Shown one piece after another: positions 30,093 to 38,360 of a DNA stretch of 45,388 nt (position 1 is the stretch's first letter; each line of letters begins with the position of its first letter). The notes beneath the pieces are model-generated. The model was given only the letters and a program-made list of their open reading frames with translations. It did no database searches and was not told where the DNA came from. The stretch comes from Streptomyces aureus (lineage in GTDB: Bacteria > Actinomycetota > Actinomycetes > Streptomycetales > Streptomycetaceae). Where the stretch lies: assembly GCF_000725495.1 (NCBI RefSeq), contig NZ_JNZD01000049.1:1-45388 (forward strand). The letters run 5' to 3'. Position numbers and translations under genes: made by a program.

Positions 30093-30718
30093 TTCGCCGC
30101 CTTCGTCAGCAGGAACGCGTGGGCCGCGCCGGCCGCGGCCACGGAGGCCAGCAGTCGGGCGAGTTCGCCGGGGACCTCCAGCAGGGCCTGGGTCCGCTGG
30201 TCCGCGAGCGCCAGTTCGGCGGCGGCCAGGTCGGCGAGCGCGTCCTTGGGACGGACCGCCACACCGGGGGAGGCGCCGGCCGCGGCCGGACCCGACGCGG
30301 ACGCCGAGGCAGAAGCCGAAGCCGAGCCCGATGCCGATGTCGATGCGGAAGGGGACGCCGACTCGGAAGGCGACCCCGAGGCCGAAGGCGACGCGGACGC
30401 CGTCGGGGACCCCTTCGCCCCGGCGCTCCCGCCCCCGAAGGCCGTCGCGTGCCGGACGACCTCCGCCCGCAGCGGCCCGAGCCGCTCCGCGAGCTGAGGA
30501 TGGGCGGCGATCACCGCGGTGTACCGGTCGGAGAGCGTCATGCTGTCGCGGACCGCCCGCGCCCGGGCCCGGTCCGCCGCCGAGGGGCTGCCGCCCGTCG
30601 TGTCGCCGGACGGCTGGGGAGCGGAACAGCCGGCGAGCGCGAAGGCGCCCGCGGCGGCTGCCAGCAGGGTCCTTCGGCGCGGCCCCGACGGGGTGCGCGG
30701 CGGCGGAGGGAACGACAC
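30089..30718 (-). CDS. Ser/Ala-repeat lipoprotein coupled to DUF4439 protein
   Basis: 209-residue predicted lipoprotein. It has an arginine-rich N-terminus (GPRRRTLL), a hydrophobic segment and lipobox LAGC with Cys31, so it is probably lipid-anchored outside the membrane, perhaps by the Tat route. Two helical parts (about 45-95 and 155-209) flank a disordered Ser/Ala/Pro tract at about 103-150 with the pattern SASxS. At the DNA level this tract is a degenerate 6-base periodic sequence (about 30265-30410). The C-terminal helix AAGAAHAFLLTKAAK resembles the end of a ferritin-like bundle. It is translationally coupled to the DUF4439 gene. Function unknown. Confidence 0.85.
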   Translation of the reverse strand: MSFPPPPRTPSGPRRRTLLAAAAGAFALAGCSAPQPSGDTTGGSPSAADRARARAVRDSMTLSDRYTAVIAAHPQLAERLGPLRAEVVRHATAFGGGSAGAKGSPTASASPSASGSPSESASPSASTSASGSASASASASASGPAAAGASPGVAVRPKDALADLAAAELALADQRTQALLEVPGELARLLASVAAAGAAHAFLLTKAAK

Positions 30719-30969
30719 GGCAGACGTCCTCGGAGGGCTCGTACGAATGTATGGGCGAACTGCCCGTGATCACGGTACCCGCGCATCGGCCGATCACGGC
30801 CCAGCGGCTCTCCTCCAACCGTCTCCACCCCCGTTCGGCCCGGCCCGGAGGGCACCCGTCGGCGCGCGAGCACGCACTCGGTGGACGGCAACACCCTCCG
30901 CGACCGGATACCCTTTGAGCTGACACGCGACGAACCCACAACAGCACACGCGGCCGAGGAGTCACCCGG

Positions 30970-31467
30970 ATGAGCACGACCCAGAGCGAGAGGCTTCGAG
31001 AACTCCTGGATCCGCTCGTGAGCTCCCAAGGCCTCGATCTGGAAGAGATCGAAGTGGAGACCGTAGGCCGCAAGCGTGTACTGCGTGTCGTCGTCGACTC
31101 GGACGAAGGCGCCGACCTCGACGCGATCGCCGATGTGAGCCGCGCGCTCTCGGCGAAGCTCGACGAGACGGACGCGATGGGCTCGGGTGAGTACACCCTC
31201 GAGGTCGGAACCCCCGGTGCCGAGCGCGAGCTCAAGGAGCACCGTCACTACGTACGCGCCACCGACCGCCTGGTGAAGTTCCAGCTGGCGGAGGACGGCG
31301 AACTGCTCGCGAGGATCCTGCTGGTCGAGGACGACGGTCTCGACGTCGAGGTGCCGGGCGTGAAGGGGCGCAAGCCCACCGCCCGCCGGCTCGCCTTCGG
31401 AGACATCGTCAAGGCCCGGGTCCAGGTCGAGTTCAACCGCAAGGACAAGAAGGAAGAGGAGGCGTAG
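30970..31467 (+). CDS. rimP: Ribosome maturation factor RimP
   Basis: 165-residue RimP, needed for maturation of the 30S ribosomal subunit. The N-terminal domain shows [25 protein letters not shown] split over strand and helix, then [21 protein letters not shown], the family signature VSSPGxxRxL variant. The C-terminal Sm-like domain follows with an acidic/basic tail. It opens the conserved rimP-nusA-ylxR-infB cluster and diverges from the lipoprotein gene across a 251-bp gap, which must hold its promoter. The stop lies 2 bp before the nusA start. Confidence 0.97.
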   Translation: MSTTQSERLRELLDPLVSSQGLDLEEIEVETVGRKRVLRVVVDSDEGADLDAIADVSRALSAKLDETDAMGSGEYTLEVGTPGAERELKEHRHYVRATDRLVKFQLAEDGELLARILLVEDDGLDVEVPGVKGRKPTARRLAFGDIVKARVQVEFNRKDKKEEEA

Positions 31468-31469
31468 CC

Positions 31470-32468
31470 GTGGACATCGACATGAGTGCCCTGCGGGGTC
31501 TGGTGCGGGAGAAGGAGATCTCCTTCGACCTGCTGGTCGAGGCGATCGAGTCGGCCCTCCTCATCGCCTACCACCGCACCGAGGGAAGCCGCCGCCGCGC
31601 GCGCGTGAAACTCGACCGGGAGACCGGCCATGTGACCGTGTGGGCGAAGGAGGACCCCGAGGACCTGGAGGAGGGGCAGGAGGCCCGCGAGTTCGACGAC
31701 ACCCCTTCGGGGTTCGGCCGGATCGCCGCGACCACCGCCAAGCAGGTCATCCTGCAGCGTCTGCGGGACGCCGAGGACGACGCGACCCTCGGCGAGTATG
31801 CGGGCCGCGAGGGCGACATCGTCACCGGTGTGGTCCAGCAGGGCCGCGACCCGAAGAACGTGCTCGTCGACATCGGCAAGCTGGAGGCCATCCTGCCGGT
31901 GCAGGAGCAGGTCCCCGGCGAGACCTACGAGCACGGCCTGCGCCTGCGCTCGTACGTCGTACGGGTGGCCAAGGGCGTCCGCGGTCCGTCCGTGACCCTG
32001 TCCCGTACGCACCCCAACCTCGTGAAGAAGCTCTTCGCGCTGGAGGTGCCGGAGATCGCCGACGGTTCCGTCGAGATCGCCGCCATCGCCCGTGAGGCCG
32101 GCCACCGCACGAAGATCGCCGTCCGGTCCAACCGCAGCGGTCTGAACGCCAAGGGCGCCTGCATCGGCCCGATGGGCGGCCGGGTGCGCAACGTGATGGC
32201 CGAGCTCAACGGCGAGAAGATCGACATCGTCGACTGGTCGGACGACCCGGCGGACATGGTGGCGAACGCGCTCTCCCCGGCCCGGGTCTCCAAGGTCGAG
32301 GTCGTGGACCTCGCGGCCCGCTCGGCGCGCGTGACGGTGCCCGACTACCAGCTGTCGCTGGCGATCGGCAAGGAGGGCCAGAACGCCCGCCTCGCCGCGC
32401 GCCTCACCGGCTGGCGGATCGACATCCGTCCGGACACCGAGCAGCCCGCCGAGCAGCGCGGGGAATAG
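31470..32468 (+). CDS. nusA: Transcription termination/antitermination factor NusA
   Basis: 332-residue NusA, the short actinobacterial form without the C-terminal acidic repeats of the Escherichia coli protein. It has the N-terminal RNA-polymerase-binding domain (about 1-120), the S1 domain ([12 protein letters not shown]...), then two KH domains with [20 protein letters not shown] and [23 protein letters not shown] divided by the usual linker. The GTG start follows AGGAGG located in the end of rimP. Confidence 0.97.
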   Translation: MDIDMSALRGLVREKEISFDLLVEAIESALLIAYHRTEGSRRRARVKLDRETGHVTVWAKEDPEDLEEGQEAREFDDTPSGFGRIAATTAKQVILQRLRDAEDDATLGEYAGREGDIVTGVVQQGRDPKNVLVDIGKLEAILPVQEQVPGETYEHGLRLRSYVVRVAKGVRGPSVTLSRTHPNLVKKLFALEVPEIADGSVEIAAIAREAGHRTKIAVRSNRSGLNAKGACIGPMGGRVRNVMAELNGEKIDIVDWSDDPADMVANALSPARVSKVEVVDLAARSARVTVPDYQLSLAIGKEGQNARLAARLTGWRIDIRPDTEQPAEQRGE

Positions 32469-32569
32469 ACCGGGAATAGATCCGGCCCGCGCATCGCTTA
32501 CATCACGACAACAACCGTTCGATTCTTGCCCCAAAGGGGTGAGGTCGGTACGGGGAGGTAGACTTAACA

Positions 32570-32848
32570 GTGTCTGGCCGGACGCGAGCCCGCGCATGCC
32601 CTGAACGCACCTGTGTGGGGTGCCGGGAGCGAGCGGCCAAGAGAGACTTGCTGCGCATCGTGGCGGTCGAGGACGCGTGCGTCCCCGATCATCGCGGTAC
32701 GCTGCCTGGTCGGGGTGCGTACGTGCATCCCGTTCCGGTCTGTCTCGATCTGGCGGTCCGCCGCCGGGCGATCCCACGGGCGCTGCGCGCTCCGGGACCG
32801 CTCGACACCGCGGCGTTGCGCCTCACCGTCGAGCAGACGACACCGTAA
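32570..32848 (+). CDS. ylxR: YlxR family (DUF448) RNA-binding protein
   Basis: 92-residue YlxR protein, always found between nusA and infB. It has the signature [19 protein letters not shown], then [19 protein letters not shown], the RNA/nucleoid-binding surface. The GTG start is preceded by GGGAGG with a rather long spacer of about 11 bases. Its exact role is debated; family members affect RNase P and transcription in some bacteria. Confidence 0.93.
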   Translation: MSGRTRARACPERTCVGCRERAAKRDLLRIVAVEDACVPDHRGTLPGRGAYVHPVPVCLDLAVRRRAIPRALRAPGPLDTAALRLTVEQTTP

Positions 32849-32914
32849 GAGGAGTCGTGCGGGAACCCCCGTGCGGCCCTGGTATTCCGCGAGTTGGAAG
32901 TAGGTCGAGATTGC

Positions 32915-32947
32915 GATGAGCACTCGATGAGCACGCGATGAGTACGC
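32915..32947 (+). repeat. Three 11-bp direct repeats in the ylxR-infB gap
   Basis: Units GATGAGCACTC, GATGAGCACGC and GATGAGTACGC lie head to tail at 32915-32925, 32926-32936 and 32937-32947, about 50-80 bp before the infB start. Their role, if any, is unknown. Confidence 0.8.
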
Positions 32948-32997
32948 CCATGAAGTAGCGACGGTCCGGACGCAGACCCGGACCTAAAAGGAGCGAA

Positions 32998-35900
32998 GTG
33001 GCTAAGGTCCGGGTATACGAACTCGCCAAGGAGTTCGGCGTAGAGAGCAAGGTCGTCATGGCCAAGCTCCAAGAACTCGGTGAATTCGTCCGTTCGGCGT
33101 CCTCGACGATCGAGGCGCCCGTCGTACGCAAACTGACAGATGCCCTCCAGCAGGGCAACGGTGGCGGCAAGCCCGCCCCGCGCAAGGCTGCCCCGGCCAA
33201 GCCGGGCGCCCCCTCCCCGGCGCAGGCTGCCCGTCCGGCCGCCCCGCGCCCGGCGGCCCCCAAGCCGGCCACGGCCGAGAAGCCCGCGGGCGGTCCGGTG
33301 ACCCCGGCGACCCCGGGCCCTCGCCCGACTCCGGGCCCCAAGCCGGCCCCGAAGCCCGCTCCGGCGGCTCCGGCTCCGGCCGCGCCAGAGTTCACCGCGC
33401 CCCCGTCGGCGCCGGCCGCGCCGCAGACGCCCTCGGCTCCCGCCGCGGGTCCCCGTCCGGGCGCTCCGCGTCCCGCCGGCCAGGCCCCGCGTCCCGGTGC
33501 CCGTCCGGCCGGTCCCGGCCAGGGCGGCCAGGGCCGTGGTGACCGTCCCGAGCGCGGCGACCGTCCGGGCGCTCCGCGTCCCGGCGGCCAGGCCCCGCGT
33601 CCGGGTGCCCGTCCCGCGGGTCCCCGTCCGGGCAACAACCCGTTCACCTCTGGTGGCTCCACCGGCATGGCGCGCCCGCAGGCGCCCCGTCCGGGCGGTG
33701 CCCCGCGTCCCGGTGGCGCCGGTGCCCCCGGCGGCCCGCGCCCGCAGGGCCAGGGCGGCCAGGACCGTGCTCCCCGTCCCCAGGGCGGTCCCGGCGGCGC
33801 TCCGCGTCCGCAGGGCGGTCCGGGCGGCGCCCGTCCGACCCCGGGCGGCATGCCCCGTCCGCAGGCCCCGCGTCCCGGCGGCGGCCCCGGCGGCAACCGT
33901 CCGAACCCCGGCATGATGCCTCAGCGTCCTGCCGCGGGCAGCCCGCGTCCCGGCGGCGGCCCCGGTGGCCGTGGTCCGGGTGCCGGTGGCGGTCGTCCCG
34001 GCGGTCCCGGCGGTCGTCCGGGCGGCGGCTTCGCCGGCCGTCCGGCGGGTCCCGGTGGCGGTGGCGGCGGCTTCGCCGGTCGTCCCGGTGGTCCCGGTGG
34101 CGGTGGCGGCGGCTTCGCCGGTCGTCCGGGTGGTCCCGGCGGTGGCGGCGGTCGTCCCGGCTTCGGCGGTCGTCCGGGTGGTCCCGGTGGCCGTGGTGGC
34201 ACGCAGGGTGCGTTCGGCCGTCCCGGCGGTCCGGCGCGTCGTGGACGCAAGTCGAAGCGGCAGAGGCGCCAGGAGTACGAGGCCATGCAGGCCCCGTCGG
34301 TCGGCGGCGTGATGCTGCCTCGCGGCAACGGACAGAGTGTCCGCCTGTCGCGCGGTGCCTCCCTCACCGACTTCGCGGAGAAGATCAACGCCAACCCGGC
34401 GTCGCTCGTCGCCGTGATGATGAACCTCGGCGAGATGGTCACTGCCACGCAGTCCGTCTCCGACGAGACCCTCCAGCTGCTCGCCGGCGAGATGAACTAC
34501 GTCGTCGAGATCGTCAGCCCGGAGGAGGAGGACCGCGAGCTGCTCGAGTCCTTCGACATCGAGTTCGGCGAGGACGAGGGCGACGAGGAAGACCTCGTGG
34601 TCCGTCCGCCGGTCGTGACCGTCATGGGTCACGTCGACCACGGTAAGACCCGCCTTCTCGACACCATCCGCAAGACGAACGTCGTCGCGGGCGAGGCCGG
34701 CGGTATCACGCAGCACATCGGTGCGTACCAGGTCGCGACCGAGGTCAACGGTGAAGAGCGCAAGATCACCTTCATCGACACCCCCGGTCACGAGGCGTTC
34801 ACCGCCATGCGTGCCCGTGGTGCCAAGTCGACCGACATCGCGATCCTCGTGGTGGCGGCCAACGACGGTGTGATGCCCCAGACGATCGAGGCGCTGAACC
34901 ACGCCAAGGCGGCCGACGTGCCGATCGTGGTCGCGGTCAACAAGATCGACGTCGAGGGTGCCGACCCGACCAAGGTGCGCGGTCAGCTCACCGAGTTCGG
35001 TCTGGTGGCCGAGGAGTACGGCGGCGACACGATGTTCGTCGACATCTCCGCCAAGCAGGGTCTGAACATCGACTCCCTGCTGGAGGCCGTGGTCCTGACC
35101 GCGGACGCCTCGCTCGACCTGCGGGCCAACCCGGAGCAGGACGCGCAGGGTATTGCGATCGAGTCCCACCTCGACCGCGGCCGCGGTGCCGTCTCGACGG
35201 TCCTGGTCCAGCGCGGCACGCTGCGCATCGGCGACACCATGGTGGTCGGCGACGCGTACGGCCGTGTCCGGGCGATGCTCGACGACAACGGCAACAACGT
35301 CGAGGAAGCGGGTCCGTCGACCCCCGTCCTGGTCCTGGGTCTCACCAACGTCCCGGGCGCCGGCGACAACTTCCTCGTCGTCGACGAGGACCGCACGGCC
35401 CGCCAGATCGCGGAGAAGCGCGCGGCGCGCGAGCGCAACGCCAACTTCGCCCGCCGCGGTGTCCGGTTCTCCCTGGAGAACCTGGACGAGGCCCTCAAGG
35501 CCGGTCTGGTGCAGGAACTCAACCTCATCATCAAGGGCGACGCGTCCGGTTCGGTGGAGGCTCTCGAGTCCTCGCTGCTCCAGCTCGACGTCGGCGAAGA
35601 GGTCGACATCCGCGTCCTGCACCGCGGTGTGGGTGCGGTCACCGAGTCCGACATCAACCTGGCGACCGGCTCCGACGCCATCGTCATCGGCTTCAACGTC
35701 CGGGCAGCCGGCCGTGCGCAGCAGATGGCGGAGCGCGAGGGCGTCGACGTCCGGTACTACTCGGTGATCTACCAGGCCATCGAGGAGATCGAGGCGGCCC
35801 TCAAGGGCATGCTCAAGCCGGAGTACGAGGAGGTCGAGCTGGGCACGGCGGAGATCCGCGAGGTCTTCAAGTCGTCCAAGCTGGGCAACATCGCCGGTGT

Positions 35901-36126
35901 CCTGGTCCGGTCGGGCGAGGTCAAGCGCAACACCAAGGCGCGCCTCCTCCGCGACGGCAAGGTCATCGCGGAGAACCTCAACATCTCCGGTCTGCGTCGC
36001 TTCAAGGACGACGTCACCGAGATCCGCGAAGGCTTCGAGGGTGGTATCAACCTCGGAAACTTCAACGACATCAAGGTCGACGACGTCATCGCGACGTACG
36101 AGATGCGCGAGAAGCCGCGCTCGTAA
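32998..36126 (+). CDS. infB: Translation initiation factor IF-2
   Basis: Initiation factor 2, the GTPase that places fMet-tRNA on the 30S subunit and promotes subunit joining. 1042 residues, long for the family because of an N-terminal Pro/Ala/Gly-rich disordered region at about residues 55-415. It includes [14 protein letters not shown] repeats encoded near 34020-34200. The N-terminus [16 protein letters not shown] is the IF2-N domain. The GTPase domain has GHVDHGKT (544-551), DTPGH (594-598) and NKID (648-651). The remaining domains follow to the end. The GTG start has AAAAGGAG 5 bases upstream. A strong terminator follows. Confidence 0.98.
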   Translation: MAKVRVYELAKEFGVESKVVMAKLQELGEFVRSASSTIEAPVVRKLTDALQQGNGGGKPAPRKAAPAKPGAPSPAQAARPAAPRPAAPKPATAEKPAGGPVTPATPGPRPTPGPKPAPKPAPAAPAPAAPEFTAPPSAPAAPQTPSAPAAGPRPGAPRPAGQAPRPGARPAGPGQGGQGRGDRPERGDRPGAPRPGGQAPRPGARPAGPRPGNNPFTSGGSTGMARPQAPRPGGAPRPGGAGAPGGPRPQGQGGQDRAPRPQGGPGGAPRPQGGPGGARPTPGGMPRPQAPRPGGGPGGNRPNPGMMPQRPAAGSPRPGGGPGGRGPGAGGGRPGGPGGRPGGGFAGRPAGPGGGGGGFAGRPGGPGGGGGGFAGRPGGPGGGGGRPGFGGRPGGPGGRGGTQGAFGRPGGPARRGRKSKRQRRQEYEAMQAPSVGGVMLPRGNGQSVRLSRGASLTDFAEKINANPASLVAVMMNLGEMVTATQSVSDETLQLLAGEMNYVVEIVSPEEEDRELLESFDIEFGEDEGDEEDLVVRPPVVTVMGHVDHGKTRLLDTIRKTNVVAGEAGGITQHIGAYQVATEVNGEERKITFIDTPGHEAFTAMRARGAKSTDIAILVVAANDGVMPQTIEALNHAKAADVPIVVAVNKIDVEGADPTKVRGQLTEFGLVAEEYGGDTMFVDISAKQGLNIDSLLEAVVLTADASLDLRANPEQDAQGIAIESHLDRGRGAVSTVLVQRGTLRIGDTMVVGDAYGRVRAMLDDNGNNVEEAGPSTPVLVLGLTNVPGAGDNFLVVDEDRTARQIAEKRAARERNANFARRGVRFSLENLDEALKAGLVQELNLIIKGDASGSVEALESSLLQLDVGEEVDIRVLHRGVGAVTESDINLATGSDAIVIGFNVRAAGRAQQMAEREGVDVRYYSVIYQAIEEIEAALKGMLKPEYEEVELGTAEIREVFKSSKLGNIAGVLVRSGEVKRNTKARLLRDGKVIAENLNISGLRRFKDDVTEIREGFEGGINLGNFNDIKVDDVIATYEMREKPRS

Positions 36127-36134
36127 AGCGGTTC

Positions 36135-36180
36135 CCGGGCTGGCCGGCGGTGAGCCTCACCGCCGGCCAGCCCGGCTTTT
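36135..36180 (+). terminator. Intrinsic terminator after infB
   Basis: Perfect 19-bp inverted repeat (36135-36153 and 36157-36175) with a 3-base loop followed by CTTTT, 9 bp after the infB stop codon. Confidence 0.92.
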
Positions 36181-36186
36181 GCGAGA

Positions 36187-36232
36187 TCGCGCGATTCCCC
36201 GCGTCCCTTCCGGGGCGCGGGGAATCGCGCGA
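36187..36232. repeat. Palindromic intergenic element related to the 24.8-kb array
   Basis: Perfect 17-bp inverted repeat (36187-36203 and 36216-36232) around a 12-base loop. The right arm GGGGCGCGGGGAATCGCGCGA is a close variant of the GGGGCGCGGGGAACTGCGCGA core in the array at 24750-25097. It may add a second hairpin behind infB. Confidence 0.8.
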
Positions 36233-36401
36233 CCGGCTCCTGCCGGCCCCACGGCCGGCCGGAGGCGGTCACCCGCCCGGAGCAGACCCGGGGCCCGGAA
36301 ACCCCGTCGAGCGGGCCGACGGATCGTTGTACGGTTCTGATGTCCCTGCCAAGAGCCTTGGCAGGCCGTCTACCCCGTACCGGCGGGACATCCGGTTACA
36401 C

Positions 36402-36695
36402 ATGTATGTGGGGACGCTGTCCTTCGATCTGCTCCTCGGCGACGTGCACTCGCTCAAGGAGAAACGCTCTCTCGTCCGGCCGATCGTCGCCGAACTCCAG
36501 CGGAAGTACGCGGTGAGTGCCGCCGAGACGGGCAACCAGGACCTTCACCGCAGGGCCGAGATCGGCCTGGCGGTGGTCTCCGGGGACACCGGGCACCTGT
36601 CGGACGTACTGGACCGGTGCGAACGGCTGGTCGCGGGGCGACCGGAGGTGGAACTGCTGTCGGTACGACGCAGGCTCCACAGCGACGAAGACTGA
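36402..36695 (+). CDS. DUF503 (YlxP-like) small protein
   Basis: 97-residue DUF503 protein, usually encoded between infB and rbfA. The signature GTLSFDLLLGDVHSLKEKRSLVRPI and the small ferredoxin-like alpha/beta fold (HRRAEIGLAVVSGD) are intact. The start is ATG 36402 (MYVGTLS). The ribosome site is weak, as the nearest purine run, CGGCGGGA, lies about 14 bases upstream. A role in ribosome maturation is suggested only by location. Confidence 0.92.
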   Translation: MYVGTLSFDLLLGDVHSLKEKRSLVRPIVAELQRKYAVSAAETGNQDLHRRAEIGLAVVSGDTGHLSDVLDRCERLVAGRPEVELLSVRRRLHSDED

Positions 36696-36738
36696 CGAAG
36701 ACCGACGCAACACGCAAGGCGAAGAAGGAGACGGACCA

Positions 36739-37194
36739 GTGGCCGACAACGCGCGGGCGAAGAGGCTGGCGGACCTCATCCGAGAGGTGGTGGCCCAGAA
36801 GCTGCAGCGCGGGATCAAGGACCCGCGGCTCGGCACTCACGTCACCATCACGGACACCCGGGTCACCGGGGACCTCCGGGAGGCCACCGTCTTCTACACG
36901 GTGTACGGGGACGACGAGCAGCGTGCCGAGGCGGCCGCGGGCCTGGAGAGCGCCAAGGGCGTCCTCCGCTCCGCCGTGGGCGCGGCGGCCGGCGTGAAGT
37001 TCACGCCGACGCTGACGTTCGTCGCGGACGCCCTCCCGGACACCGCCAAGACCATCGAGGACCTGCTCGACAAGGCGCGGGCCTCGGACGCGAAGGTGCG
37101 CGAGGTCTCGGCCGGCGCGGCCTTCGCGGGCGACGCCGACCCGTACCGGAAGCCGGGCGAGGACGACGAGGACGAGGACGACTCGGCTCGATGA
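36739..37194 (+). CDS. rbfA: Ribosome-binding factor A
   Basis: 151-residue RbfA, which binds the 30S subunit during late 16S rRNA maturation. The KH-like fold has ARAKRLADLIREVVAQKLQR at the N-terminus and ATVFYTVYGDDEQR in the middle, with an acidic C-terminal tail (EDDEDEDDSAR). The GTG start follows AAGGAG 8 bases upstream. Its stop overlaps the truB start (ATGA). Confidence 0.96.
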   Translation: MADNARAKRLADLIREVVAQKLQRGIKDPRLGTHVTITDTRVTGDLREATVFYTVYGDDEQRAEAAAGLESAKGVLRSAVGAAAGVKFTPTLTFVADALPDTAKTIEDLLDKARASDAKVREVSAGAAFAGDADPYRKPGEDDEDEDDSAR

Positions 37195-38096
37195 CGCAGA
37201 AGACCAAAACGCCCGACGGGCTTGTCATCGTCGACAAGCCGTCGGGCTTCACTTCGCACGACGTGGTCGCCAAGATGCGCGGGATCGCCAGGACCCGCCG
37301 CGTCGGCCACGCGGGCACCCTCGACCCCATGGCGACGGGCGTGCTCGTCCTCGGCGTCGAGAAGGCCACCAAGCTCCTCGGGCACCTCGCGCTCACCGAG
37401 AAGGAGTACCTCGGCACGATCCGGCTCGGCCAGAACACGCTGACCGACGACGCCGAGGGCGAGATCACTTCCTCGACGGACGCCTCCGGTATCAAGCGCG
37501 ACGCGATCGACGCCGGTGTGGCCAAGCTGACCGGCGCCATCATGCAGGTGCCGTCCAAGGTCAGCGCCATCAAGATCGACGGCGTGCGCTCCTACAAGCG
37601 GGCGCGCGAGGGCGAGGAGTTCGAGATCCCGGCCCGTCCGGTGACGATCTCCTCGTTCGCGGTGTACGACATCCGTGACGCGGTCGCCGAGGACGGCACC
37701 CCGGTGCTCGACCTCGTCGTCTCCGTCGTCTGCTCGTCCGGCACCTACATCCGCGCGATCGCCCGGGACCTCGGCGCGGACCTGGGCGTCGGCGGTCACC
37801 TCACCGCACTGCGCCGCACCCGCGTGGGCCCGTACAAGCTGGATTCCGCGCGCACCCTCGACCAGCTCCAGGAGGAGCTGACGGTGATGCCCATCGCGGA
37901 GGCGGCCGCGGCCGCGTTCCCGCGCTGGGACGTGGACGCCAAGCGGGCCCGGCTGCTGCTGAACGGCGTGCGCCTGGAGATGCCCGACGAGTACACGGGC
38001 AAGGGCACCGTCGCGGTCTTCGACCCCGAGGGCGCCTTCCTCGCGCTCGTCGAGGAGCAGAAGGGCAAGGCCAAGAGCCTGGCCGTCTTCGCCTGA
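37191..38096 (+). CDS. truB: tRNA pseudouridine-55 synthase
   Basis: 301-residue TruB, which makes pseudouridine 55 in the T-loop of tRNAs. The catalytic Asp45 lies in GHAGTLDPMATGVL, followed by the family KEY motif in LTEKEYLGTIRLG and the RNA-binding segment GTYIRAIARDLG. A small C-terminal domain follows. It is translationally coupled to rbfA. Confidence 0.97.
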   Translation: MTQKTKTPDGLVIVDKPSGFTSHDVVAKMRGIARTRRVGHAGTLDPMATGVLVLGVEKATKLLGHLALTEKEYLGTIRLGQNTLTDDAEGEITSSTDASGIKRDAIDAGVAKLTGAIMQVPSKVSAIKIDGVRSYKRAREGEEFEIPARPVTISSFAVYDIRDAVAEDGTPVLDLVVSVVCSSGTYIRAIARDLGADLGVGGHLTALRRTRVGPYKLDSARTLDQLQEELTVMPIAEAAAAAFPRWDVDAKRARLLLNGVRLEMPDEYTGKGTVAVFDPEGAFLALVEEQKGKAKSLAVFA

Positions 38097-38360
38097 GGAA
38101 CACGCGCGCCCGCCGGGGCGCGGCCGGGCGCGGAGTTCGCCCGAGGAGCGGCGGTCACGGGGTCTCGTGCCCGCCGCTCGACGGTCCCCCCTCGGTTCCC
38201 CCACCCAAGGTCTATCCATCCGACCTGCCGTTTTCACCCCATCGGGCGGGCGCTCGGAGTGAACCGGGGGAGTAGAAGGGGGCGCGTTTCCCGCACGATC
38301 TGTCCCGCTGATCAACTCGCCCCTACCGTCGGACCAGGAGCACGGCGGGGAGGTTCGAGT

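Noticed and set aside
30265..30410. Hexamer-periodic DNA as a separate regulatory repeat
   Set aside because: It is explained by the coding of the Ser/Ala tract of the lipoprotein.
32689..35622. Very long antisense open frame opposite infB
   Set aside because: It encodes an Ala/Thr/Gly/Arg-rich mirror of the infB repeats and overlaps the whole IF-2 coding region.
38259..38360. Earlier GTG start for the protease-like/NTPase protein
   Set aside because: No ribosome site precedes it, whereas the ATG at 38361 has GGGGAGG at ideal distance.
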